Shown here: positions 10,782 to 21,859 of the stretch, piece after piece
Position numbering within the stretch: position 1 is the stretch's first letter
Layout of the letters: every line of letters begins with the position of its first letter
Origin: Capillidium heterosporum
Lineage: Eukaryota; Entomophthoromycota; Entomophthoromycetes; Entomophthorales; Capillidiaceae
Assembly: GCA_016630905.1 (NCBI GenBank)
Contig: WBMQ01000012.1
Location: 310,001 to 374,000, forward strand
Reading direction: 5' to 3'
DNA: 64,000 bases
Program-made: the position numbers and the translations under genes
The notes under the pieces: generated by a model
Database searches by the model: none
What the model was told of the DNA's origin: nothing
What the model saw: the letters and a program-made list of their open reading frames with translations, nothing else

Positions 10782-11489
10782 ATGGGCAACTGTATAGCAT
10801 GTTTATCAACTGAAAAAGATCCGATTACAGACCCGACACCGTACACCAACATAGATAGCTTAGATGACCTGGAATTCGAAAACCTGTTACAGAGCCAGGA
10901 TCAGGAGGGGGTAGCTTTCCTGTCGAGGCGTAGTTCAGCTCACAACATCACCAGCCCCAACTTGACCAAAAAGTCCTCTTCATTCGTATTTTTCCCTAAA
11001 TTTGCAAGTCAACAGACCAATGTTTCAGTGGAACAGGAGCAGGAGCCAGAAGCTTCGGTTTTCGTCGATGAGTATGACATAAATGACGACCAAAGCGAGA
11101 TAGTCCTAGTCAAAGATCATCAAATTTTAAAGATAAGTGATCTAGTTGACCAACAAGTAACTTTTAAGCAATTAATTTTATTCATCCCTTTTAGATACAG
11201 ATAAACAAAAAGTTGGAAGCGGGGAGCTTCAGCTCATCGGATAAGAATGAAGGGACGAGTGGGGAAGATATCGGCGAACCATTTACAAAGGACAATGAAC
11301 TTGCTTCGGATACGGAAAGCGAAAACTCCCTTCACCGAAGTGGGATAGCTAGTCCTGAGCTACAACTAGATTTTGGAGAATCCTCCTTTATGTCGGTAGA
11401 TGAGGCTTTGGCCACCTTGAGTCGGGTAACACTCTTACTATCTATTTCAGATGCTAACGACGCTTAAACAGGTTAATGAAGAAGATTAA
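10782..11489 (+). CDS. Small acidic protein with N-terminal lipidation motif (207 aa)
   Basis: I chose the ATG at 10782 because the protein then begins MGNCIACLSTEK: glycine 2 with small/polar residues suits N-myristoylation, and Cys4 and Cys7 suit palmitoylation. Exons are 10782-11156, 11195-11425 and 11472-11489. Introns of 38 and 46 nt have GT...AG ends, and the second carries a GCTAAC branch site. The spliced protein is 207 residues, strongly acidic and Ser-rich, predicted disordered, with a helical end (SVDEALATLSR) and the tail VNEED. The architecture (dual lipidation signal, acidic short protein) resembles membrane anchors such as Ragulator p18/Meh1, but sequence similarity is not visible, so no name is given. 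Confidence 0.7.
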
Positions 11490-12258
11490 GCCCAGTTGTA
11501 ATTTTTATTTTTTACCCTTTTGAAACGTGTGCGATACTGAAGTTAATGGTGGAAGAGCAGTTGTCGCATTTGTAGTTGCACAGAGTGAGTATTTAATTTA
11601 ACCTTCTTAATTAACAGGACTAAATTTGCTAATAGTGTTTTTCGTTCTCTAGTAATTATACCAATAAATATGGATGATATTTAAACTTTATTTCGGTTGG
11701 GTATACTCGCATAGCAACTTTTATAAAAGGTTTTTAAGCAGAGTATTTTGTATTTGTAACTCTAAGTAAAAGACTTTTATGGGGTTTTCGGCAAAGGAGA
11801 AACTACTGCAACCTAATCAACGGCTACAATTTTCTGGGTTACTATTTATTTCATCATACATATACCTCTCACCACAGCCATTGATAGTTACCTAATCTCA
11901 ACCATTTCCCTGAAATAATGATGACTGAAAGCTATATATGTAACTGATATGTACCTAAAGTATGCATATAAACCCTCCTTGTAAGATACAACAAAGGTAA
12001 TTTATAGTTGTTTTAAATAATAGTATATGATGATATAGAGTCCAAGTTTTCTATGGCAGCTTAATATCTTTCCTTCAACCCATACTACGATGAAAACTTT
12101 GTCCCACACTGCTATTTAAGAATAGTTTAAAGCAACGATACTGTATCAAATATTCGATATGCTAAACAATACTAGTTCTCAAAAAGGTAAATATAAAGAA
12201 ACAATCATTTAATCACATATATTTTATTTATAACATACTCTAATCACAGATTCCAGAC
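11490..12258. other. Intergenic, convergent 3' ends
   Basis: 3' flanks of the lipidated-protein gene (+) and GPCR 1 (-). AT-rich with no open frame of note. Nothing recognisable. Confidence 0.55.
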
Positions 12259-13200
12259 CTAATTCTCAGCCAAAGGCCGATTCACTCGCATAAGTTTAAT
12301 CGAGTTGTGCACCTCCCAATACATAGATTTGACATACTTGTTGGTTTCCCTATGGAAAGCAACCAACAGTAGAGGGTTGGTAAGGGTTGATGAGAGAATA
12401 GTGACTACAAATACACTATCTTGCTCGACACTTCGCAACTTTCCTGTAACCAACTCCGAAAGCATGATGACTAACGAGGGGAACAAGCTGAAGTTGTACA
12501 GTACTATCATAAGGGCGGTAGTCAATATAGTCTTCATCTTCATGTTTTTGACTTTGATGATAGCGTACTCGTCACCTAAGCAGTTGTAATTTTTATCAGC
12601 GATGGTTAACTTCCTTATGTAGCTATAGGCCAAGTAGGGATAGACAAAATTAATAGAAGTTAAGACGACGATGTTGTAAGCGACTATAAGAACGGAAAGG
12701 GCATGAGTTATAGGATTTGTCGATATCGGATTTGGGAAGTGGTACCTGGGGTAAGGCATAAGAACGAAGTCTCCAGCAGCCGATACACCGATAAGTAAGG
12801 CGACCATTACAATTGTTATCAAAGCGAACGCTGCAATCCACACCATCGGATTCACCTTGCGGTTGATAGCTAGGCTCCAGAACCTTATTATGGCTAAGAA
12901 CGAGAGGCAGCATACCGACGTCAAGGTCAAAAACACGTGGATAAACCCATCGATCTGACTGAAGGTGTGGTTGGCGTCGAAACTGGATGCTGCAATCTTT
13001 TGGTAGATAAATTCGCCTACTTTGTACACTACCATCAATATGTCGGAAGTTGCCATTATAGAAATGAAAAAGTAGTCGATCTGTCGAACTCCATACTTGA
13101 AGCAGAAGACTAAAACAATCGAATTCAAAATGGTCGATAGTAACGATATCCCCAAAGCGATGTAAGCGAATACGACAACTATGGTTGGTAGGTTCTCCAT
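12259..13200 (-). CDS. Rhodopsin-like (family A) G-protein-coupled receptor 1 (313 aa)
   Basis: An intronless frame with seven hydrophobic segments and short loops. Class A landmark positions can be read: Asn in TM1 (TILNSIVLVF), Asp in TM2 (MATSDILMVV), an Arg at the end of TM3 in FLAIIRFW where DRY is usual, Trp in TM4 (PMVWIAAF), Pro in TM5 (FVYPYLAY), Pro in TM6 (NFSLFPSLVIM) and NPLLLVAF in TM7 in place of NPxxY. The Asp/Glu before the TM3 Arg and the TM7 Tyr are missing, so coupling may be atypical. It probably senses an extracellular ligand at the plasma membrane. A diverged paralogue lies at 50917-51840 on the same strand. Fungal family A receptors are known mainly from early-diverging lineages. 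Confidence 0.85.
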   Translation of the reverse strand: MENLPTIVVVFAYIALGISLLSTILNSIVLVFCFKYGVRQIDYFFISIMATSDILMVVYKVGEFIYQKIAASSFDANHTFSQIDGFIHVFLTLTSVCCLSFLAIIRFWSLAINRKVNPMVWIAAFALITIVMVALLIGVSAAGDFVLMPYPRYHFPNPISTNPITHALSVLIVAYNIVVLTSINFVYPYLAYSYIRKLTIADKNYNCLGDEYAIIKVKNMKMKTILTTALMIVLYNFSLFPSLVIMLSELVTGKLRSVEQDSVFVVTILSSTLTNPLLLVAFHRETNKYVKSMYWEVHNSIKLMRVNRPLAEN

Positions 13201-13255
13201 CCCCAGGTCGATATTAAGTGTTTGTAAACGAGGTAGCCAGCTACCTAGCCTGGTC

Positions 13256-13265
13256 TTTTATATAG
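13256..13265 (-). promoter_or_regulatory. TATA-like element of GPCR 1
   Basis: On the minus strand the sequence reads TATATAAAAG about 56-65 bp upstream of the GPCR 1 start codon. Spacing and composition suit a TATA box; there is no transcript evidence. Confidence 0.45.
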
Positions 13266-15266
13266 GGATGTGTTTAAGTTAATTGTTAAATACCTTTTAG
13301 CTTAGCACTTCTACATAAGGTACAAGCAGGCCCAAGTTTATTTACTACATGTTGAATTTAGTAGGACCTTCCGATTCACCAATCTATACATTTTCCTTAT
13401 TTGTACCTAGCTTTTGTGAAATGGCTAATAAAAAGGAGTCAGTATTAAAGTATACTAGATTCTAATTAGGTGAGATATCCTTTATTGTGGAACTAATATA
13501 TCAAAGTCAGTTTTCCCGATATAAAAGTTGTTTTGAAGTAGCTTCATAAAGTAACCTCAACAAAACAACCTGCCGAACCAGGACTTAGTCCTTAAGGCGG
13601 GAAAGAAATTGAAGTTCCGGTTGTTCAGCATCAAAGTTGAACATCGGCTTTTTTAAACATTTTTGCTCATCTCAGCCTTCATAAACTAAAGCCAATAAAT
13701 GGTCTGACGGATTGTAATAGCTAAATACTTTCCAAGCCCTCTTTGAATTACTTTATAAAGGTATTTCTCATGACCAGGTGGATTCGGGGTACTTGACCTA
13801 CCTAACTGAATGCTCTAGATTTCAAGAGATATTTTAACCAATGTAGATAATAAATGCGATTGGAAAGAACTAAAGAACTTGAATACCAGCAATGGTAGAG
13901 ACTTCTTGGATGGATTGCATTAGTTATTGATATAGAATGATATGGTTTTGAAATCGTATTTAGAAAGAAAAGCATATGATGGTACGATCTTAAAAATACG
14001 CTGGAAGCATCAAGGTATTTTTCCACAATGATAACACTACTTTTGAACCTAATACTGACTTATTCGGCATAAGGTTTAACTGCTTGTCGGTGCCTTGTCC
14101 TTATATACTTTTAAATAGATATACCAGTTATTTTTACAAATCCTTACAATTGGAAAAGATTTCAATGAATTTTTTATATGCATTCTATTAAGTATAGGTT
14201 ATAAAATCAATATAAATATATCTGTCGCTTAAAAGTATATGCTAGTGTTGTATTAGGCGACTAATGAGTTGCACTGGCATCCAAATTCAGCCTTTGCAGC
14301 ATATTGGATCTACAGGCACATATTTGTTATTAATATTCAAATAGCTTGGTACCATTTTTTGTAAAGCTTTATTGAATGAATATGGTTCGTAATTGGATAG
14401 CTTTCTTGGGCAAAAAACCTACATTTGATCCGATTTATATATATATCCTTCCAAATATTACCAATTATATATCTGCTACTTTTACTAAATACATTATTAA
14501 AAATCAACGGATAACTATCCGATTACACTCCTTTCTTGCATTAGCTACCTACACCAACACTTTTATTTAAGCTAGTTGTTGATACAGGTGCTAGGTACAG
14601 CTTTATATGATTTCAACTGCTCTATAGCTCTTTGATGCATCCTTACCTATAAAAAATTTTATAAATCTAATTTCCTGATAATGGGAGGATTTCTATGCTA
14701 ATTAAATGGTATCACGAGTCTTGGGAAATTTAGTTGACTATACTTATTACTACTCTGATCCGATATACAAAGTGATTCTTTGTAAGCTTGATCATAAAAG
14801 CCTGCTCAATTAACATGAACAAGGCAGCACCAAACTTCTATTTTCATACATATAATAGAAATGAACATGGATTCTTTGTAGCATCCTACAACTCATATTC
14901 TTTTATAAATTAATTAATGCCTACACATATGTATGCAGCCTAAATTGTACCATGATAATTCGCGCCCCTTCAACCTCCCACAAAGTACTCGTCCAAAAAA
15001 TGAAAGGAGCTTCAACTAAATACTTCCCCAAACCCTTATCAAACTGCATCCAACAAAATCGCTAGATTGGCTCCTTTAATTGGTTTCAATAGACTAGAAT
15101 CGGACTACCCTTTTTATAAAGCGTAAAGGTAAACGTGCAGCAGTGGTAAAAACTGAGGTAAATAAATTGGCAAGTGGGTTCAACTTCACTCAAAATAGTG
15201 GTTTATTGGAATAACAACCATTAATTCTATGGAAATTTAGGTGTCACATTTACCAAGGATACCAAC
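13266..15266. other. Intergenic, about 2 kb
   Basis: Divergent spacer between GPCR 1 (-) and the 328-aa PH gene (+). Small open frames (13802-14026 minus, 14376-14570 plus) show no domain, signal or coding bias. Near 13565-13640 there is a slightly more GC-rich patch with short self-complementary words, but no RNA family is recognisable. Confidence 0.5.
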
Positions 15267-15274
15267 TATATATA
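15267..15274 (+). promoter_or_regulatory. TATA-like element of the 328-aa PH gene
   Basis: TATATATA lies 55-62 bp before the ATG at 15329. Likely core promoter by position only. Confidence 0.4.
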
Positions 15275-15328
15275 CGGGCTAAACCCATACAGTTTTAACT
15301 TTTAAGTTTAACATCCCAAAACTTTAGA

Positions 15329-16315
15329 ATGGCAAATTTCCAACTTAACGACGACCTTCCCATAAAGGTAAAACATCTAAGCGACATCGTCAACTTGGAA
15401 CTAAAATCCATCCAACAAAGTTTAATGGACACGGCTCTCTACCCAAAACAAAGCTCTAGATCCAACACCACCGCTACCAAAAGGAACTCCAAACGACTCT
15501 CCCTAGCTACAAGTCTACCCCAACAATGTCTATCTCAACTTGAAGATCTAGAATTGTGTTCCCAAAAGCTGGAATCCAACAACGAGCCTACCCTTGACTT
15601 TAGAAGTAGCATATCCTTCCGACCTCTCTTCACCAAAACCAGCAGTAGCAGTAGTCTAAGAACTCGATACCGTAAAGGCTCCATCCTATCCGATATATCT
15701 CAATCCTCCCATTCCTCCGCCTCCTCCACATCATCTCTAGCTTCCCCAATGACCTCCTACTTCAGCCTACAGAGCCCAACTGCAACCAAATGTAGGAAGT
15801 TGTCGATATCCTGTCTAGAAACTTGTCAGATGAAAGGTTACGTCAACAAGTTAGCTTCGACGACCATATTCAATACCAAAGTTTGGAAGCCCAAATTTGT
15901 AGTCTTGAAAGATACTTCGTTATATGTCTTTAAGAACAACAGTTTGGATAGCTGGTACAAAGAACAGATTCAGCTGACATCCAACTTCAAACTAAGTTTA
16001 GTAGAAAGTTTGCACAACAAATCCAAAGTTTTGAAGTTAACCGATTCATCAACCACCTACTATTTTCAAGTTGACTGTCCCAACCAACTGAATAGTTGGT
16101 TTAACTCGATAACCGAGGCTATCCACCGATCCAAATTTGAAAGTTCCAAGTTACCTACGACTCCTGATACGCTAAGGTTGCGCATGGTGCTCGATCTACA
16201 GAACATGAGTTTCCCCAACTTGGATGCTTTCAATGATATGAAGTTGCAAGGGTTCGAGCTGAAAAACGACAAGTTGAAAGTGGAAAACTTTAGGCTGGTC
16301 ACCAAGTGTGTATAG
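15329..16315 (+). CDS. PH-domain protein (328 aa)
   Basis: An intronless frame from ATG to TAG. Residues 1-165 are polar and very rich in Ser/Thr (SSHSSASSTSSLASPMTSYF), probably disordered and phosphorylated. A PH domain occupies about residues 167-268: it starts MKGYVNKLAS, has WKPKFVVLKDTSLYVFKN for the first strands, and ends with the conserved Trp in LNSWFNSITEAI. After it comes a 60-residue segment (LRMVLDLQNMSFPNLDAFND) of unknown fold. Expected to bind phosphoinositides or a membrane partner. It is not an obvious paralogue of the 778-aa PH protein. No orthologue recognised. Confidence 0.85.
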   Translation: MANFQLNDDLPIKVKHLSDIVNLELKSIQQSLMDTALYPKQSSRSNTTATKRNSKRLSLATSLPQQCLSQLEDLELCSQKLESNNEPTLDFRSSISFRPLFTKTSSSSSLRTRYRKGSILSDISQSSHSSASSTSSLASPMTSYFSLQSPTATKCRKLSISCLETCQMKGYVNKLASTTIFNTKVWKPKFVVLKDTSLYVFKNNSLDSWYKEQIQLTSNFKLSLVESLHNKSKVLKLTDSSTTYYFQVDCPNQLNSWFNSITEAIHRSKFESSKLPTTPDTLRLRMVLDLQNMSFPNLDAFNDMKLQGFELKNDKLKVENFRLVTKCV

Positions 16316-18194
16316 TTTTGTATAGTATAGTGATGCACCCTGGATTTAATGGTGCTTATTCTTTTAAATTGCTTGCCGCATATCATTTTATTTACCCTGG
16401 AGGTCCAAATCATCTCATCTAAATAATAAAGCCAACTACCTAATAGTTTTTGTCAACTTCTAGTGTAATAATTAAAAATCATCTGTATACTTTTTTATTT
16501 ATATTTTAATTAAAATCTAAGGCATACGTAAGATTTTATTATACTTTTTAATACCTTGTAATTTTCTGTCAATATTTTACGATGGATCAAGTATACCATA
16601 AATCTCTTACATATACTATACCGTATATAAAAAAGTAAAGCCTCTATTCTGAGAGTATAAGTAGATCGTAGTTATTAGCTAAAAGTCACGGTAAGCTTAA
16701 ATATATTTGACAACAAAGGGGCAGTGCCTATACCTTTAGAGCTCTCTTGGAAGTTTTAGTTAGGCATTTAAACATATTTAAGAGACATTAAAATCCAGCC
16801 TACCCTGATCAATTGTTGGCCCACACAAAGGAACCGTATGAGTAAGATACATTTAAATAGGTATTGCAATTCTCTGCCCTTTTAGTTGGAATGATATCCA
16901 ATCTAAGTAGCTCATAGTTGCATTATTTTGTATCGAACAAGTATGCCAATTGTAAGTTGTAAAGTTTATTAATAAATATTTGTGCTAATTTTTACTGTAG
17001 AAAAGAATCACTTGCCTCAATCGACACTATCAATTCTCAACTTTGATAACCTTGAATTTTTACTGCGAGGTGTGTGTAGATGTCAGTAGCAAGGAAAAAG
17101 ATCCTTTCTAGACTTTGTAATCCAACATGGTGAACTCAAGATAGAGCCTAGTCCCAATACCAAGAAAATTGAAGCATGAAGATACATTACGGATTTACTA
17201 CATCAGCCCTATATCCAATTCAGATATACAAGTTCATAAGTCTTATATTTAAATTAAAAGGATGTATAACATGAATTAAATGAACTATTAAATTTTTAAA
17301 TTAAAATCCCTCCTAATATCGATATTGAACCCATCCATTTTAGTCAACTTTAAATGAAAGAAATAAAGTTGTCTCCACCATTCAACTCTCAAAAAAGCTA
17401 AAAGCTGTTGGTCCTAGCTACCTATTTAAAAGCTTGAAATCTAAATTGGTATTGGAATATTTTCCAACAAGGTTATGCCTACTAAAGGAGGGTAATAACA
17501 ACTGGATAGTGACTATTGTTTATTTAGTTGTATGTGGTTAGGTATAGCTTTCTACACATTTTAGCAAAGCAATGTCGATAACCTCTTTGAGTTTAAAACT
17601 AATTAGGCCAAGTGTTCTAAAAAGGGCAAAATTAGTATTCCAGCTAATACAATAAAAATATATCAATATTTTGCAGCTTCGACTCAGTTAATTCCAAATG
17701 CAATGGCATGGTCCTACCAAAGTACCGCTAATCCAAAAAGATCGGTCGTTTGATCTTAAGGCATGTAGGTACTGCCGACTTGAAAAGCTTTCCCAATTAT
17801 ATACCAGGCCACTTTAAGCACCAAGTGCATTTTATAGACAGGCCGCATAGCCATTGTAATGGTATGCGCTAAACCAAGTAGGATTGAAATATCAACATTT
17901 AATTAGTCTTACCAGCCATAGAAAGAAGCCATTGCAAAGTCAAACCAATTAAATTTTGTTTCATCTCCCCGATTCCCGTACCCAAATTCAACTTTTGCTC
18001 CCCAAACTTTAAATTCTTAGTCGAGACATTTACCTCAATAAATACTGAGTCGAGTTAACTAATCCTTATAGCCACCACGTTGCCACAAATTTATAAACAA
18101 CTCTCTACCTTCTATCCATTTAAAATAGCAAAGCTGTAGCATTCAAACCTTTCATATCTTGCAAAACTTACATCCAAAGTTAATATACACCAGA
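16316..18194. other. Intergenic, about 1.9 kb
   Basis: AT-rich DNA without a supported gene. A TTTACTGTAG word occurs at 16991-17000 (see findings). A TTATAAAC element near 18091 could serve the small gene that follows. Confidence 0.5.
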
Positions 18195-18467
18195 ATGTTG
18201 AAGAACAGACGCAGTTACTACCAACCGCTATCGGATATCGACATCCAATCCAAATCCAAATCCAATAAGTTCAACTTCAATATCCAATTCAAAGATCTAT
18301 CCCAGTACTTCAAAACTTGTACCAGCCCTAACTCTGTTGAATTGAAGTTGAAGAAAACTTCCTATTCCAACAAGTATGAGGACCAATTCTTCATAACTTT
18401 AGGCAGGAACTGTAACCGACTGGAGAACCAGCGCGCTTCCCTACCTCAAAAGTTGACAACCATATAG
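18195..18467 (+). CDS. Small hypothetical protein (90 aa)
   Basis: An open frame is available from 18159, but the in-frame ATG at 18195 (MLKNRRSYYQPLSDIDIQSK) gives a more natural start. The product is basic and rich in Lys, Asn and Ser, with repeated KSKSKSNKFNFN-type patches and no signal peptide or membrane segment. Codon use resembles neighbouring genes more than random intergenic frames do, and a TATA-like TTATAAAC lies about 100 bp upstream. No family recognised. It could be a chance frame. Confidence 0.4.
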   Translation: MLKNRRSYYQPLSDIDIQSKSKSNKFNFNIQFKDLSQYFKTCTSPNSVELKLKKTSYSNKYEDQFFITLGRNCNRLENQRASLPQKLTTI

Positions 18468-18902
18468 TGGCGACTTTCTAACTTTTCACTATAGTCTAAT
18501 ATAGATTCCACAACTATTCTTCTAATTGATATTCAAGACTTAAAGTCCGGATAAATTATTTTGTAGCAATAAACTTTGACCTATATCTTTAATTTACTTA
18601 TCATATACATCTAATATACTTTGCATACTGTTTTTATAGCTATAAAAATGAATCTTTATCCTATAAAAGTGGTAGGTATAGTAAAATAAGCTTCTAAAAT
18701 GAAAGCCTCACAAACCATCTACATGAAACTACTAAAAGGCAAAATATACTATACCTAAGAATCTAGGGCATACACAACAATCAAATAAAGTTAATTAGGC
18801 ACATATACTACAAACTTTTAAGACATTATAAGCTCCAAAATCTTATTACAACTTATCTTTTTCTGTACATCTATTTAGGAAATGCTTCGAACAATCCTAC
18901 TT
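18468..18902. other. Intergenic, convergent 3' ends
   Basis: AT-rich spacer between the 90-aa gene and the spliced minus-strand hypothetical gene. Nothing recognisable. Confidence 0.5.
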
Positions 18903-19747
18903 TTATAGAAAAGCAACCTTCCATACTACCGTCCTACTCTTTTCATCGAACACTGTAGGAGCGTATATAGTTTCAAAAGCATCTCTATAACTTGGGTTTC
19001 CTTGACTAGTACTAGGAATTCCATCCAGCTCTTGATTTTGGTTCTTATCATCCTTAACTTTTTTAGATTCCAAATTGAAGATGCTATTGTGATGCTGCTC
19101 CATGGATTGGACAGCCTTCCCTGTGTATATCTTTTCGTTTTGAGCACATTTCGATATCGATGTAGACCTACTATCCGCCTTACTTGCATTGATTGCAGTA
19201 TTAACATCACTGATTTTGGCTTTTAACCTATACCTTATATTGTAGTTTCTCTAATGGGATAGTGTAATTTTGTTGGTTGATTATTGGTTGGATTTGCATC
19301 CATATACTCAATTAAGAGGATGTTTGGGGTATTCATACCATCAGTAGCTTTGCCGTCGCTTATATAGATTTCCTTTTGACCTTCCCCAATCGTATCTTCA
19401 CCTTGCGTCAAATTACCTTGATCTTTCTGTAATTTGGAAATGAAGGTCTTCTTTACACTGGCTTTGGCTCTTTGAAAGTCTTTGAACCAATCCTTAGTGC
19501 CAATAGCTCTATCCTTTTTACTACCTCCCACTTCGTCTTCTGTACCTTCCTGATTCAAGTTGCTAGAAGTTGAGATTAGATTGGTACTGAACTTAATTGA
19601 GTCAGATAGTCGATACTCTTGTTAACCTTCCAATTGTTGCTTCAACCTTTCCACCTCCATAGATCGGTTCTTGATGGCTTTGTCTAGGTTCTCTTTAAAG
19701 CTGCCAGACACAGTATCTAACTGTGTGTACTTGCTTGACTCGTTCAT
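18903..19747 (-). CDS. Spliced hypothetical charged protein
   Basis: The first exon starts MNESSKYTQLDTVSGSFKEN (ATG 19745-19747) and is helical (RSMEVERLKQQLE). The frame then meets a TAA near 19622, so an intron is needed there; a donor at GAAG|GTTAAC is plausible. The middle exon carries DWFKDFQRAKASVKKTFISK. A third exon is best entered near 19252 and runs in frame through INASKADSRSTSISKCAQNE, KIYTGKAVQSMEQHH and FETIYAPTVFDEKSRTVV to a TAA at 18903-18905. The protein is polar, Lys/Glu-rich, with predicted helices and no membrane segment. The exact donors are uncertain: one candidate junction uses a GAG acceptor. No family recognised. Confidence 0.5.
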
Positions 19748-20401
19748 TTTAGAGCTATTTTCTTGGAGGAATGGATTTGTAGTATGAAATAGATACATTC
19801 TTTTAGCTTGTAATAAAGCTAAATCATCACTATTTAACCAAATGTCTATTTTATGAAATTTAGTTATAAATTAACTTGATGGTAGTAAAATTTCAATAGA
19901 GTAGTATTTTTATATCTATAAAAGCTTGCAACTATCTGCTTTGATAACAACATAATTTTTATTATTCCTTTATCTACAGATACTTATGATTTTTCAAGAT
20001 AGAAGCGAACGCTTTTAGATAGATAGGGTGCCAATTTTTTTATAAATTCGAATTTCAATAGGTTGGTGTTTAATTGTATATCCTAAATAAGTCTAATTGT
20101 TCAGTTACAAAGTTCATTTTTGTTTTACTTGAGTACCGATATTTCCATCTCTAACTTCGTCCTGTGGACCTTCCAATTACAAGGTAAAATATAGTTGAAA
20201 AAATATCCAACAGCTTGGAAAATGTTGGTCAAGCTTGGATCCCTTACCTCCATCCAAGTTAACCATAAAAGCATCTTTCCTACATACTTACAAGCCCTTA
20301 GACAAAAAGCATCCATAGCTTTAGATAACAAACTGAAAAATCAAAAAACATATGAAATTAATATATATGTTTTATTAAAAATTAGATTATATGAATATAA
20401 A
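19748..20401. other. Intergenic
   Basis: Upstream of the hypothetical gene and 3' of the kelch gene. Open frames at 20125-20331 (-) and 20195-20419 (+) overlap each other and have no support. Nothing else is seen. Confidence 0.5.
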
Positions 20402-21859
20402 TCACCCCTTTGTACTTAAAGAATCCACCTTTGTAGAATTGGAATGACCAGTACGACTCATACTACTGTCAAAGTTAGGAGCTTGGGTAGTACTTAATAG
20501 GTCAAAAGAAATATCGTTGTTAACTTGCATATTGTCACTCCAGATGTTGGCATGTAAAGGTTCAGCCGGTTTGTAAGCTTCACTAGCTTCCTGTTCAGCT
20601 CGTAACCGTTCCTTTTCCAATTGATTAAGTTTACGCCTACGATAGATGAGGTAAGCAACGATAGCTATCAAAACTAAAGCTCCAGCAATAGAGCCACCGA
20701 TTATAGCACCCAAGTTATTACCACCCTCATCATTGTCATTGTCGTCGTTACCTTTAGTAGAGTTGGTAGAATTGACTTTAGCGTCGATAGAAGTTGCCAA
20801 ACTGAACGAATTCAAATTGATTAATTGGGTCGTCGACGAGTAACCGCCATGAGTACCAAAGCTGTAAACGAGGTGGTTGTTGTAGTGGATCATACAGCCG
20901 GCATAGGTAGGACTAAACCCATCGATAACTTTGGAAGTCCACACCATAGTGTCCAAGTTCAAAATGCTAAGCTCGTTACCAGGGTATCCTGTAAACAAAA
21001 AGTCGGAAGCTCCACCAACTACGTAAAGTTGGTTGTCGATCAAAGTTGAGCTAGCACCAACGCGCTTGTCGGGAATATCGCCTTTAGCAGTAAAGTTGGA
21101 CCATTTGGCGGTGTTGATATCGTAAGCCATGACAATGCTAGAGGGAAACAGTTGCTGCGTGTTGAAATTGTAGCCTAGCATAACGTACATAATATTCTTG
21201 TAAATGCAAGCTACGTGTGAGTAGACGCGAGGTCCGTTGTTCTGGGGCCAGGACCAGGTGGTCTTGGCTGAGTTGTAAACACCGATAGCTGCCCTGCCTT
21301 CCAAATCGGCGTTGGTGATACCGTTGTTATTCTTACGTATTATACCACCGTAGTGTATGAACTCGGTATTGCTAGACCTTAGGAAACTTGCATAAAAGAA
21401 AGTGTATTTGGCGGTATCCCCGTTACTTAATTTAGTAGGTGGGTAGTTGGCGTTGATGGTGGCTGGCGTTGTCCAGCTATTACTCGATATATCGTAGATT
21501 TTGAAGGCTTCGCTAGCTAAGATGTCAGTGCCACCGAAACTAAATATACGGTCGGATGTACTTCCTTCCGCTACTATAGAGCTAAAGTGTAAGTTGGGGC
21601 TGTCGCTGTTTATGGATTCCCATGGCGCTTCGTTGAAACTGTCAATCTTCAAACCATCTTGCAAACTTAATTTGTACAAGTCGCTACTGAATTTAATGTC
21701 GGTTATGTTGGTTGGGGAACTGGGTACTTTACCGCCTATGTAGTAGAGGTCAGTGCCTTTGAGGATACAACTTCCTCCGAATACCGAGGGTGGCCTACTA
21801 GTTACTAGAGGCAGTTGAAGGAGTAGGTAGATTGTCGTTAGTAGGGTATCTCGTAGCAT
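20402..21859 (-). CDS. Kelch-repeat single-pass membrane protein (485 aa)
   Basis: An intronless frame. Residues 1-21 form a signal peptide (MLRDTLLTTIYLLLQLPLVT). Residues about 25-350 are kelch-type beta-propeller blades: ILKGTDLYYIGGK, FSFGGTDILASEAFKIYD, HVACIYKNIMYVMLGYN, TLIDNQLYVVGGASDF and NHLVYSFGTHGGYSS. After an acidic Asn/Asp linker, a transmembrane helix (about residues 384-405, AIIGGSIAGALVLIAIVAYL) is followed by the stop-transfer YRRRK and a 75-residue cytoplasmic tail. The propeller is therefore predicted to be extracellular. Similar kelch-TM proteins are frequent in early-diverging fungi; the ligand is unknown. A role in adhesion or surface sensing is inference. Confidence 0.85.
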   Translation of the reverse strand: MLRDTLLTTIYLLLQLPLVTSRPPSVFGGSCILKGTDLYYIGGKVPSSPTNITDIKFSSDLYKLSLQDGLKIDSFNEAPWESINSDSPNLHFSSIVAEGSTSDRIFSFGGTDILASEAFKIYDISSNSWTTPATINANYPPTKLSNGDTAKYTFFYASFLRSSNTEFIHYGGIIRKNNNGITNADLEGRAAIGVYNSAKTTWSWPQNNGPRVYSHVACIYKNIMYVMLGYNFNTQQLFPSSIVMAYDINTAKWSNFTAKGDIPDKRVGASSTLIDNQLYVVGGASDFLFTGYPGNELSILNLDTMVWTSKVIDGFSPTYAGCMIHYNNHLVYSFGTHGGYSSTTQLINLNSFSLATSIDAKVNSTNSTKGNDDNDNDEGGNNLGAIIGGSIAGALVLIAIVAYLIYRRRKLNQLEKERLRAEQEASEAYKPAEPLHANIWSDNMQVNNDISFDLLSTTQAPNFDSSMSRTGHSNSTKVDSLSTKG

